Source: Amoebophrya sp. AT5.2
Lineage: Eukaryota > Sar > Dinophyceae > Syndiniales > Amoebophryaceae
Direction: 5' to 3'
Length of the DNA stretch: 14,853 nt
Assembly: GCA_005223375.1 (NCBI GenBank)
Contig: RXOD01005302.1
Location: 1 to 14,853, forward strand
Position 1 is the stretch's first letter; every line of letters starts with the position of its first letter. Of this stretch, positions 1 to 10,133 are shown one piece after another. The translations under genes were made by a program, and so were the position numbers. Below the pieces are notes generated by a model, which made no database searches, was not told the DNA's origin, and saw nothing but the letters and a program-made list of their open reading frames with translations.

Positions 1-1280
1 CTAGTCCTTTCCCTAGTCCTTTCACCCATTGCCTGGCGGCGTCTTTACCGGCGCAGCCGCCTCTCGCGGGCTGCCTCCGGCCGCTGTACCACAGCCGCTC
101 GACCTTGTTTTTTCGTTTCCGTCTTGCTATGCTTTTGCCGCTGGCGCAGGTGTATGCTCCTGCAGTCCTTGGGCCCTCTACCGTACGCGCCACCGCGGGC
201 CGGCCCGCGGGATATTTTCTGCTGGCGCCCCAATCTATTGTGCGAAGCTCGCTCGCGCCGGGGTGACTCCGCGTCATGTCGCTCAGAAACCGCGCGCTGC
301 CGGTGCAGCTGGTCGCGCCCTCCGTATTTTCCATCTTAGACTCTAGCGAAAAGCATGCAGCTAGACAGACCCGCACGAAGTGATGGATCCTTTTTCTCAG
401 CTCGCGCCTACGCGGGAACGCGGCAGTGACGTCCGCGGAGACGTGAGTATCTGGAGTGTTCGACGCTGACGAGGGGAGGCGAAGGCGTCCTCTTCGTGTC
501 TTGCCAACCTATTCTCTCGGAATTACTGTGAATCACCAGCTGGGCGATTTCCGTTTTCTACCAGTCCTTGCTTCGAAGATCCGTGCTTTTCACAGTCTCG
601 CTCGAAAATCCTGAAAATTGCTTCAAAGGACAAAAGTGCCCCGATCCAGATTCAAAACCCAGCACTATCAGCTACGATTATTTCTGGCTCCTCGCTTTTA
701 CGGCGCAATATTGTTCCATTTAACAGCGACTCCCTGTGACCAATATCTAAGCCATAGACTTTTTCGTCTGTATGCAGTGCTTGATTTTTCAATAGCGACA
801 ATAGAGGTATGTTTGTCGCGATTTACGGCCTTTGAACTTGAACTACGACTTTGCTCCACAGTGGATCGATCATATGGCGTGTCGTGCGGCACAGTGTATC
901 TCCGCAGCGCACGGCAGCACCATGCCGCTGATCATACGAGGACGACAAAGTAAATTATTATACTGAAACACCATGCCGCGGGTGCACCGGCGTGACTACC
1001 GCGATTACCCGACCCGAACAGAAATCACCCGCCGCGGCAGAATAAGGCGTTTCCACTCGACAGGAGCACCGCCCGGAAAGTAACATACGCTCGGATACGG
1101 CGCAGAAGACAAGTATAGTGAAGAAAAGTGCTTTCGGGATCCGCCACAGCAACTCACTTGTGCGGCTAGCAGGCGCCGCTTGCTTTCCGCAGCCACCCTC
1201 GATTCGTGAACGTGGTTGGTCGTGGTCCTCCCTCGCGTGTAGCTGCGCATAGCGCGCCGTAGCGACTCTTACCGAACAAA
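1..1280. other. Upstream region without a recognisable gene
   Basis: Open frames exist here (for example 29-346 and 618-953 on +), but their translations are Arg/Cys/Ala-rich or unpatterned, match no family I know, and overlap frames on the other strand. The left edge has a short direct repeat of ctagtccttt (positions 1 and 13). The last bases hold the 5' untranslated region and promoter of the WD40 gene; no TATA box or dinoflagellate spliced-leader sequence was found. It may also contain the tail of a gene lying to the left. Confidence 0.5.
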
Positions 1281-3645
1281 ATGGGTTACGGCGGCGACAA
1301 GAGTGGCGGGTACAAAGGCGGCAGTGGATTTGGTGGCGGCTTCGGGGGAGGCGGCTACAAAGGTGACGGCGGAAGCAAGGGCGGCGGCGTGTCATTATAT
1401 CCCAATGACGGCGGCTATAAGGGCAGCGCCGGCGGCGGAGGCGGCTACAAAGGCGGCGTTGGGAAAAAAGGGGGGTACTTTGGCAACAATAGGAAAGGCG
1501 GCGGCAAGGGCAAGAACCCCTTTGGCATGAGTTACGGCGGCGGTAAATTCGACGGCGGCGGCAAAGACTCAGGGAAGTCCAAAGGCGGCAAGGATGGCGG
1601 AAAAAGCAGCAACCCCCTGGTGGGCTCGAGGGAAATGTGAGTTGGAATTTATTTTTGTTTCGCGTTCTTGTGCTGTAAGTAAACCTCAACGTCTTTCGCG
1701 GCAAGTCTGGCGCTTACTAGTACTGCTGATGCATTTTCTCTGTGGCGTTAGCACCGCTGGCACTGGGTTTATTGACTTTTTCTTCAAGGCATTTCCTCAT
1801 GCGCGATCGACTTCCATCTCGCGATCGACTTCTTCCATAAATGGAAGTTCCACGGAATCGATCGGTATAATCTTCGTCCTGAAGATAGATTCTAACTATA
1901 AATTGTATTTCGCTACCATCACCATTACCATTACCACCAGCCGGACGCTTGCGCACCAGAACTGTAACGTGTTGCAGCGGATCACAGCGCCGCTGCCGCA
2001 GAATTTAAGGCACTGGGACAGCGTGGACTGCCTGGCGATGATGGACGGCAAGATTTTGGCCGGGAGCCGCGACAAGCACATGAGCATGTGGAACGGAGAA
2101 GCGCAGAGCGACGGGAGGCTCTTCCTGAAACAGTTCAACTGCACGCCCTTCCACACGGGGATCACCTACCTGCTCGTGGAAGCGTCCACCAACTGGCTCT
2201 TCGTGGGCCTGTTCTCGGGCCAGATCAAAGCCTTCCAGCAAAAACCAGAAATGGAACTCGTGCTCAAGGGACACGAAAGAGCAATATCATACCTATGTAA
2301 GGAGCTTCTACTCGTTTTATTAGTATTAGTATTTTATCATTGAGCTACATTTTGACATGCGGCTATTGGGTAATTGCTTTTGGACTTGGCGACCATGCGA
2401 ATGCGATGCCCGGCTACTTCTGATAAAAGAGTTTTCGATGCCTCGGAGCTGCGACAGGAAAAAAATCTTTTATCACCTCGAAACCGCAGATGTGTACGAC
2501 AAATTTCTGTTGTCGGTGTCGCGCGACGAGACCTTCAAGGTGTGGGAATTCTCAGACCAATCGCGCACCTTCGTCAACAACTTCTCCGCGAAATCCCCCG
2601 TCGGCGAGCTCAACTGCCTGCGCACAATAGGAAGCGACCTCAGCAACACGAAGATATGGCTCGGCGGGGAAAAAGGTAGCAGTGCTGTTTTTCGATGATT
2701 TCATCTCGCCTCGTTCTGTTAAAAAAAAGTCTGCACTTCGTACTTCTACTGCACCGCTCTATCATCACTCCGAACAAGACGTCCGACCTTTTCAATTTTG
2801 TGTTCGTAGTACCCGTCCAGCACCATCACCATCTCCAATCGCGCAGGAATCGCCTGCATCAACATGCAGCAGCTGGTTTGCGAGGGTAACATTCCGACGG
2901 ACGCCGGCGTCGTCGGCCCCTTCTTCGTGTACCAGAATGACCACGTCGTGTGCGCGCTGAAAAATGGCAGCATAAAGTGTTACTCCACCCAAGGCGCCCT
3001 CGTCCACGAAGTATCCGCGTCGCGATCGACGAAGCGCGTCCACTGCAGCGAGATGATGCTGGGGCCCAACGACACCATCGTGTTCCTACTCGGGGGAGAG
3101 TACTCTATTCTTACTTTCATTTTTTTTCTATGAATAGATACTCAACATCCTTGTTTTCGTTTTCCATCCACTCTTTCCCGAGACAATTTGAATCGATCAA
3201 AAACAGTTTCGGGTGGATCACGGCCTACTCGGTTCCCGAGCTGGATGTGATCGGCGAGTTCTGTGTGAACAAAGCGGAGCCCTCCCGGGTGAAGTCTATC
3301 GCCGACTGCGGCACGGGCGACATGTTTGTGGTCGGGCTCGAAAACGGGGAGATCTATGTGTACAAGTGGGGGAACGGTCTGGGTAGCAACCCCCAGGAGC
3401 AGGAGCAGCAAAACATGGCCAACCTGTTCGCCCCCACGGGAGGACCCGTTGGCGTTGGCGTTGCTGCCGCTCCAGGTTTGGCGATGGGTGGTGGTTTGGG
3501 TGGGATAGCGGGCGGCGGGATGGCGGGCGGCGCGCCGCAGGTAAACCCGTTTACGGGGCAGGCAATAGCGGGCGGTGCAGCAGGTCCGGGAATGCTGGGC
3601 GGCGGTCAGATGGGGATGGGCGGAAACGACACCATGATGATGTAG
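1281..3645 (+). CDS. WD40-repeat protein with Gly/Lys-rich N-terminus (ZFWD-like propeller)
   Basis: Five exons: 1281-1636, 1941-2296, 2490-2675, 2847-3099 and 3207-3645, giving 1590 coding bases and 529 residues. All four introns (304, 193, 171, 107 bases) are GT...AG and every join keeps frame. Residues 1-118 are low complexity, built from GGYKGG-like units, and end in KNPFGMSYGGG and NPLVGSRE. The middle is a beta-propeller: blade endings such as LAGSRDKHMSMWN, FVGLFSGQIKAF, LSVSRDETFKVWEF, ALKNGSIKCYS and VVGLENGEIYVYKW, with the linker LKGHERAISYL. The tail from about NPQEQEQQ is Gly/Ala/Met-rich and ends MMM. The propeller resembles plant/alveolate ZFWD proteins (CCCH finger plus WD40), but no CCCH finger is visible. 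A scaffold, possibly RNA-linked, is inferred; the exact role is unknown. The last acceptor could instead be 3182 (CCGAG), adding eight residues; 3206 (ACAG) is preferred because it restores GGED-FGWITAY, a usual blade start. Confidence 0.85.
1803..1847. repeat. Direct repeat and hairpin inside WD40 intron 1
   Basis: GCGATCGACTTC occurs at 1803-1814 and again at 1821-1832. The second copy runs into a hairpin with arms CTTCCAT (1832-1838) and ATGGAAG (1841-1847) and a two-base loop. It lies in the 304-base first intron and has no coding role. Confidence 0.6.
2421..2475. repeat. 10-bp inverted repeat in WD40 intron 2
   Basis: TGATAAAAGA (2421-2430) is the exact reverse complement of TCTTTTATCA (2466-2475). 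The right arm lies 14 bases before the acceptor CAG at 2489, so folding in the transcript would sit next to the splice site. Function not known. Confidence 0.55.
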
Positions 3646-4932
3646 ACTGGTGTAGCTATGCGGCCTATGGTTCATTTTGCCTGACCGATGACTCGCCCAC
3701 CTCGCTGTCAGCCGCTTTGAGCGGTTCGGCGACCAGAATCGATTGATGTACACTACTTTTTCATCACCGATTGCCTCTATGGTCTCCACACGCACCATGC
3801 ATGGCATCGGTACCCTTCTCTTCCTTAAGAAACGCTGAACATTGGATTTCCCATACGACGCGCGAGCCTAAAAAATAAACCGATCGGCCGTGAAACAACA
3901 GCTCGGCCACTAGCTCGATGCCTTTTACTCATTCGACAGTCGACTGCATCGCTCGAGCGCGACTCGACGACGCCTCGACGCTTTTTCAATCGTACTTGCT
4001 TTATTTTCCGGAAGTCTGAGCGCGACGCTAAGATCGCTGCAGCAGCATAAAGATGATTCCGAGAAGAAAAATAGAGACGCGACGCGCGCAAGAAAGGAGC
4101 TGCAGCAACTGCGGCAGATGCTCGATGGCCGATGCAGTCTGTCTCGGTTACTAGGCTATTTTTCTCGAAGTTCGCTTCGTTTTGTGCTCGCTGTGCGTGG
4201 CAAGAAGCGTTTCCAGTCGAGAGAAATTTGGCGAGAAGCGTTTGCAGACGAGAGCGTTTCGTGTTTCGTCGTTTACTCTAACTGCGATTTGATCATTTCA
4301 TTGATGTCCTCTAAGTCTACCCCGAGAGTAGACGGCATTGGCCAGAAGTATTCCTGATGTGCGGCGGGCGGGGCCGATAGAAATGGCCTAAGTCCGTTGA
4401 TACGCGAATTGCGTAACGTAGCAGGAGCAGCAGAAATCGATGACGCCTCCCGTCTGTGGGACGAGGTCTTGCGACCAACATCCGGAAACCGGAGTACCAG
4501 CAACCGGCATCGCCCCTTCCTGCGGCGGCGTTCGCGAATGAGCAGAGGCCTGTGCTGTCGACAGCCGATTAAGGTGTAATTCGTTCCGATCGTGGCACCC
4601 TAGTGAACAGCAGGACAACTTCAGGGAGGTTCATACATGGGCGCCTCTGACAGAGCAGTCAGACCACCGACAACAGAGGTTCAGATCCGATCCATTGCAA
4701 TCGATTTCGATCCTATCTATCCGTTTCCGGACCCTATCGACACCCACGTGTCTCAAAGGAACGGCCTATATCATACTCATTTATAGTGTCGCATGACTGG
4801 TGAAAGAGAAAAAACTTTTGCAGCAGGAATAGTGATGTGGTGCCTCGTCGGTCGTTCGATTTGCTATCGAATAGTTCGCTCTCTGATCTACTTACTTCCA
4901 AACTGCCATCTAAATATCGAAGACTTTAGCAC
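3646..4932. other. Spacer between WD40 and TBC genes
   Basis: No frame here gives a convincing protein on either strand. A small hairpin (CCGCT-ttg-AGCGG, 3712-3724) lies about 65 bases after the WD40 stop, and another (CGAAG-ttcg-CTTCG) at 4166-4179. The segment is rich in GATC/ATCGAT words. It should contain the WD40 3' end and the TBC promoter and 5' untranslated region. An untranslated exon cannot be excluded: TTTAG, a possible acceptor, ends at 4929, just before the ATG. Confidence 0.5.
4199..4254. repeat. Imperfect 25-bp tandem duplication
   Basis: Two 25-base copies, 4199-4223 and 4230-4254, share GAAGCGTTT and GAGAG and differ at three positions. They are separated by AAATTT (period 31). 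It lies in a spacer; no function is evident. Confidence 0.7.
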
Positions 4933-6808
4933 ATGAGTTATGCGAGAACATCAAGCAGAGAGCAAATCGGTTCCTCACGATCGATCAATCCATCGACCAA
5001 CTATCGATCGATCCAAAAGGTGGTTGCATCCTGCCCGGAGCGGAAGACGAGCGGGGGATTCGTGAGCTCCTCAGCCTCACCGGCGTACTCCGCGAGGATG
5101 GAGAGTTCGGCTCCCGCCCGCTCGGAGTCGAAGACTTCCTCGACCGGCGGCGCGAAGATCCTCGTCGGCACCGGTGCGGCGCAGTCGTCGACGGCCCCCG
5201 ATGCAGTGTTCGGTGGAGGGGAGCAACCGCGGTCTTCAAGTTCAGCCGCGGAAAATAACGGCGCAGGCGTGGCTGGTGAGACAAATGGTCCTACTTCTGC
5301 CATCGATCAAGCCGAAAATAAGATTTCCGCGAGAACTAAGCCGGGAAGCACAACATCAACAGCCGGGGACGCGGGAGCATCGCCGCCGCTGACACCGCTT
5401 CTGAAACACCAGGACACGTACGGGTTCGACGCGCAAGTGGACGACAAGCAGTACGAAGAAGGGTTCGCGCCGAAAAAGCTGCGGCGGAAGGACCGGTTTC
5501 CGAAGATACTGCCCGCGAAGTTCAGCGAGGAGCTGCGCGCGCTGTGCCGCAAGGGGGTGCCGGACGAAAGGCGCGGGGAGGTGTGGGCCTACTGTCTGGG
5601 CGCGGATTTGAAGCGGAAGGCGAACGCGGGAGTGTTCGGGGAGTTGAAAAAGGGAGTTGCGCAGGGAAAGCTGGACCCGAGTGTGAAGACGCAGATAGAA
5701 CTGGATTTGGACCGCACCTTCTGCTCGCACGAGAAGATACAAGCCGGAAAAGAGGATTTGCGGGACATACTGGAGTGCTTCGCGCTTAGGAAACCAGACA
5801 TCGGCTACTGCCAAGGTACTTATTTATTAATTTTCGCTTTAGTTGTATTAATGCGGCTGCGGCAGCTACAACTAGTAAATGTCTACCCTGTAGTTTATTA
5901 GGGTAGAGTTCCATAGCTGCCACATTAGTACCAATCCAGGGAAACTCGGATCGATCTATACTATTGATTCTTTCACCACGACACTGCAGGTCTGAACTAC
6001 GTGGTGTGCCGGATGCTGCTCTTCCTGGACGCGGAGACGACGTTCTGGGCCCTGGATTGTGTCATGGATGGGTACTACCCTTTAACCCTACCGAAGCAGC
6101 ACGACGGCTGGGAGTTGTGCCAGGCCGGCTACTATCTCCCCGGAATGCGATTACTCCGAGCGGACAGCGCAGCTCTGCGAAAGCTGATCATAGGCCGGCG
6201 GGCCGCGGGAATTTGGCATCCGGAGCTTGACGTCGCGTTCCAGGCGCCTTGGTATTTCGATTTTGGAACGCGTCGTCTAGTTCAGGTTCCTGGGTTTCTT
6301 TTTTCAGTGAGTGACCTCGCTTATTGTTCGTACCCGTATCGCGCCAGAGCTATCGGAAGGCGGAGCACAGCGATACGAGTAGGTGGAAGAGACTGATGGC
6401 TCTATTTCCGTCCATCTAGCTGCACCTCGTCGTCGATCGTCTGGAACGTCGTGCTGTTTGTGTTTGTGTTTGCACCATACGATTATCGGATACAGGTTTC
6501 TCACGTTGTTCGCGGGTCCGCAGGGGCTGCCCTCCGCCACGCTTTTCCGGCTCTGGGACGTACTCTTCGCAGAAGGCATCAAGGTCGTTTTCCGCATAGC
6601 GCTGGCGCTGGTTTCGCGAGCAGGGATAAAGAAAAACGATACGCTCGAAATTTGCCACACGAAGCTGAAGACAACGGTGGCGGGGGCGTGCGACCACAAC
6701 GAACTGTTGAAGGAGGCGTTCCGATTACGGCGCTTTAGCCGCGATGAGCTGCATTCGCTGAGGAGAAAATGCTACGAAGAAGCGGACAACCCTCTGGCAC
6801 CGGGGTGA
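4933..6808 (+). CDS. TBC-domain Rab GTPase-activating protein
   Basis: TBC proteins speed GTP hydrolysis by Rab GTPases at membranes. Three exons, 4933-5815, 5990-6251 and 6496-6808, give 1458 bases and 485 residues; both introns are GT...AG. Residues 1 to about 180 are Ser/Ala/Gly-rich and probably disordered. The TBC domain starts near residue 200 with R-KGVPDERRGEVWAY. Both catalytic fingers are present: the arginine finger in I255-x-x-D258-x-x-R261, and the glutamine finger in GYCQG (Q294), directly followed by LNYVVCRMLL. The hallmark WFLTLFAGP...LPSATLFRLWDVLFAEG is rebuilt only across intron 2 (TG|G codon), which fixes that join. The first ATG after an in-frame TAG at 4927 was taken as start; M at 5098 is a possible alternative in the disordered part. 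The C-terminus is short and charged and ends at TGA. The Rab partner cannot be told from sequence. Confidence 0.92.
5861..5921. repeat. Nested inverted repeats in TBC intron 1
   Basis: Outer arms GGCAGCTA (5861-5868) and TAGCTGCC (5914-5921) enclose inner arms CTACCCT (5883-5889) and AGGGTAG (5900-5906), all perfect. A third pair, TAGTTGTA (5840-5847) and TACAACTA (5867-5874), overlaps the outer left arm and could form an alternative fold. All lie in the 174-base intron 5816-5989. Confidence 0.7.
6331..6381. repeat. 12-bp imperfect inverted repeat in TBC intron 2
   Basis: TACCCGTATCGC (6331-6342) and GCGATACGAGTA (6370-6381) are reverse complements at 11 of 12 positions, with a 27-base loop. 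They sit in the middle of the 244-base intron 6252-6495. Confidence 0.65.
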
Positions 6809-7791
6809 GCGTGATCTTCTGGCCTTGTTTTGCTCCCAATAGATTCACGTAAGGCCGCAGTTTCTAACCGTCCCGATGTCGAGATGCAGCTCGCTCGATG
6901 ACTATCGTTCTCTACGGGCTACACTAGGGAATCTTGTTTGATATTGACTCATTCTACGCGCGCGCGCTATCGATCGATCTGACTCTACTACGCCGTTTGA
7001 AATCGCTTACACTTGATGAATCGCAACCGCTTGAAATCTTGATCGCTCTTCGCCGACTGTTTCTAGCACGACAGAGATCACGGGGGGCCGCGCTACAAAG
7101 CCTAGCTGCAGGGGCCATCAGTGCTCATATAAGGGAGTATTTTATCAATGCCGCCATGATCATGACATTGACAACAGCTAGTCTAGGCACTGCCAGCCGC
7201 AGCTACATTACAGAGAGGTCGGGGGAGCTCTGGTTGTTTCGGACAGGGTAATGAATGGACCGGTTGTACAAAAACGCATTTATTGATATCGGTGGTCAGC
7301 AAAACGAACGACTCCGTGGGTACTACGTGTGCGTGTTTGCTACGTGTTTATTGAGAAATGAACTCATTACGACGAAAAGTGACGGCCTGATTCGTTGATA
7401 GCTGCAACGCGACTTGAACGAATTCGAAAAAGCAAACGCCAGTTGCGCTGCGGTCATGTGCGTCTGCTCGCGAACCTGCGCTGTAGCTGGTAGCATTGGA
7501 GATTTGTTCGTGGGGAATGCGTTATCCTGTGCGCGCGAGCAGCTTCCAGGGCTCTTGGGTATACTGTAAGAGATAGTGCTTCATCAAGAGTAGAACAGGA
7601 ACAGGCACTTCTACCTGCTTCCGGTACATAGCCACACGCCATAGTGTCGCAAGTGCCGTATAGCTTCGTACGATCTCGCCTGATCCCTCCGGCATAAAAG
7701 CAGTAGAGCACGTCTTCGAGCTTCAGAGGCGTTCTTTTTCACCAGGGGAAACAGGTGGAAACAAAAATAGGGATAAAGAGCAAGCAAGATC
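6809..7791. other. Spacer between TBC and MYND genes
   Basis: An open frame at 6934-7251 on + lacks an ATG start, has irregular composition and resembles no family I recognise, so it is not called. The palindromic stretch ATCGATCGAT occurs near 6969. A weak GGCCTT/AAGGCC pair lies soon after the TBC stop. The right end must hold the MYND promoter; CATAAAAG near 7693 is a weak TATA-like word but cannot be supported alone. Confidence 0.45.
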
Positions 7792-8777
7792 ATGCCGTCT
7801 TCCCCCGCAGCAGCCAGCCGGGCTCCTCTCGCGCTGCAGGAGACCACGCAGCCGTCCTCGTCTCTCCAGAAAGCCGGCAAGCGAGAGGACATTCTTCTGT
7901 GCCCGGCCACCGACGCGATTCGCCCCTGCTCCCACTGCCGGCGGCGCGCGAAGACCCACGCGAAGTGCCGCAACGGGTGCAATCTGGACGTATACTACTG
8001 CAGCATGGCGTGCCAGACCGCAGACTGGGTCAAGCACAAATTCGTCTGCAAGAGCCTGGAGTTAAGGAGAAAGAGAATGCCGATGAGAATCATCATCTCT
8101 CGCGATCGCTGCTTCATCGCGCGTGCACTATCTTCTCAGCTGCGTTTAAAAGTAAGAGGAACAGGAGCAGAAACAACTTTACACTGACGCGCGCCCGCCA
8201 CCACGACGCCACAGCGAGTAGCGCCGCCTCTTTCACGCGGTTCCAGCTGCATGATGAAGGAATAAACACGGCCAAGTTATCTCGATTGGGGTTTGCCGGA
8301 AAGGAAAACGCTGTCCACAGCCCGCCAGCTTGTTTTCTTCAGCCACAGTGGCGCGCAGACCCAAGATACGCATCCGGACGTTGCCTTCGCCACGCGGCCA
8401 CTGCTGCGCGTCTTCGCGAATAAGTAAGTAGGTTGCTCCACCGCACCTTCAGGTTCTAGGCTGCCTGCCCGCGGCGCGCCCTCGCCCCTCGCCCGAGAAC
8501 GAAGTGACATTAGAATTGAAGCTGGGGGCCAAGATGATTCCCTTTTTCGGGTGTAAGATGCGAAATCGCGCGCGAGAAGGCGGAGAAGGAGAAGTTGCTG
8601 AAAGAGGAACTGGAGGCAAAGATGAAGAAGAAGAAGGAGCGCCGCATGAAAATGGAGCAATACAAGATGTGTTTGGCGTGCGGAAACCCCAACTGCTGGA
8701 AAGCGAAAATGTACGAAAAATTGGTCGCGGAAGAAGAGGAAGAAGAACTCTTCGCAGAACCAGTGCTGGCGAACTGA
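7792..8777 (+). CDS. MYND-type zinc-finger protein with a Lys/Glu-rich C-terminal helix
   Basis: MYND fingers bind proline-rich partners. The best model has three exons, 7792-8060, 8343-8423 and 8558-8777: 570 bases, 189 residues. All eight ligands are present: C46-x2-C49, C59-x3-C63, C70-x3-C74, H82-x3-C86, ending in the typical YYCSMACQTADWVKHKFVC. The second pair is C-x3-C where C-x2-C is usual. After the finger comes a short segment (middle exon, ending PLLRVFANK), then a long charged helix rich in Lys/Glu, a small Cys cluster MCLACGNPNC, an acidic run EEEEEE-like and the end AEPVLAN. Intron 1 is GTTAAG...TTCAG, intron 2 GTAAGT...GTAAG; all joins keep phase 2. The middle exon is inferred; a two-exon model (8060 joined to 8558) is also in frame, giving 162 residues. 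No catalytic SET domain is visible. Function unknown beyond protein binding. Confidence 0.72.
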
Positions 8778-9515
8778 GCGGACCGGCGGCGGTGCTTGGA
8801 ATGGATGCGAGTGTCGAGCTCTTTGCTACCGATCGCCAGGCGAGCTGAACTGCTGGAAAAAATTTTGAAATTTACCACGACATGATCGATAGAATTCGTT
8901 TCAGCACATTATAATGACCGACTGTATACCAGATAGATTTTGGAGGTTGGATGAGCTTAGGATCGCTTATAGCATAGCCAGGACTACCACTACCAGCACT
9001 CCATCTGAGAGCCGGCTTATCGATACCAGATTGTTTTCATCGAGAATCCCCGAAACAAGGAAACGCTTCGTGTTGTCGTTGTCGCGTGGACGCTTTCGAG
9101 AGAGACCGAGGAAAGCGCCTTCCATCGTGTTCGAATATTTGCTCTCGACGAGACGTAACGGGGGGTGCCAACTCTTGCAGCACTACTTTGAAATGGCGTC
9201 AGCGACTTTTTTATACTTTAAGCCCGCACGGGTGTCTCCGAGCTGCGCACACCTTCATCTCCCAAGATCATCTTGGTACGACCTAGTTGCCATCTCTCAC
9301 GACACTGAAGTATCGAAATTTGATACGGCCTGCTAGTGACGCGAAGTGTCGTGTACGATCATATAAAAATAGTTGCTCGTCCTCACAACTCTCATTACCG
9401 CTGGGTGCAGCGGGAACCGACCAACCTCCAATCATGCCAATCAAACTCAACCTCTAGGGAAACGTATTTGTAGGTTCAGAGAAGAGCAGGCTGGAACTAC
9501 AAAAAACCGCCCAAC
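8778..9515. other. Spacer between MYND and dynein light chain genes
   Basis: The open frame 8914-9336 has no recognisable pattern and is not called. An AT-rich word ATATAAAAATAG lies at about 9361-9372, some 150 bases before the dynein ATG; it could be a promoter element, but core promoters in dinoflagellates are poorly defined. No RNA gene was found. Confidence 0.45.
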
Positions 9516-10133
9516 ATGTCGTCCGACCGGAAGGCCGTCATTAAAAATGCCGACATGGCAGAGGTGCTACTATCACTGCTTGTCTTTTACTATGGGCTTG
9601 GGCACCAGAAACATCACTTCGTTTTTCTGTTCTGTGTTGGAAGACGATGGCGCTCCAAATCACTCTTTGATCCGACAAAAAACAGGACATGCAGCAGGAC
9701 GCCATCGACTGCGCCATGCAGGCTTTGGAGAAGTACAACATCGAGAAGGACATCGCCGCCTTCATCAAGAAGGAGTTCGACAAGAAGTACAACCCGGTAA
9801 CAATACGCCCAATATTACAGCTAAAAGTGATTTTCTTACGGTTCGTTGTTGAATACCATTTTCCCGATGCTTGCAGGATCGAAAAATATTTTGACTCTAA
9901 TCTTGTCCGGCCCCGCATCAAAGACAAATCAAAACCAATTTCAGACGTGGCACTGCGTGGTGGGCCGCAACTTCGGGAGTTACGTGACCCACGAGACCAA
10001 GCACTTCATCTACTTCTACCTCGGACAGGTACATACCATAGCCTATGCCTGTGTTGGAAAAGATGCTTTGAAGATTTTTTCCGAAAAAAAAGGATCCTCA
10101 CAGGTCGCCGTGCTGCTGTTCAAGTCGGGTTAA
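9516..10133 (+). CDS. DYNLL: Cytoplasmic dynein light chain LC8 (DYNLL type)
   Basis: LC8 is a dimeric hub and dynein/axoneme subunit that binds short linear motifs of partner proteins. Four exons, 9516-9563, 9686-9796, 9945-10028 and 10104-10133, give 273 bases and 90 residues, against 89 in animals. All three introns (122, 148, 75 bases) are GT...AG and phase 0. The protein is nearly identical to animal LC8: it begins [16 protein letters not shown], continues [18 protein letters not shown] and [15 protein letters not shown], then [28 protein letters not shown] and VAVLLFKSG. The motif-binding strand ([14 protein letters not shown]) is intact. Exon 1 is only 48 bases and the last exon only 30, so simple gene callers may miss both. 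Start is fixed by homology. Confidence 0.98.

Noticed and set aside
29..346. Possible small protein at the left edge
   Set aside because: Composition is irregular, another frame overlaps it, and no motif or start context supports it.
958..1704. 248-codon minus-strand frame rich in Arg, Cys and Ser
   Set aside because: It is the complement of the Gly/Lys-rich exon of the WD40 gene and has the composition expected of such a shadow.
4676..4700. GGTTCAGATCC resembling a tRNA T-loop
   Set aside because: Flanking bases do not pair into a T stem and no acceptor or anticodon arm was found.
5356..5814. Minus-strand frame opposite the TBC gene
   Set aside because: It mirrors the TBC exon, which carries clear catalytic motifs on the + strand.
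8914..9336. 140-codon + frame between MYND and dynein genes
   Set aside because: No domain, low-quality composition and codon use unlike the real exons nearby.
9361..9372. TATA-like word upstream of the dynein light chain gene
   Set aside because: Single AT-rich word in AT-rich spacer, about 150 bases from the ATG; cannot be separated from chance.
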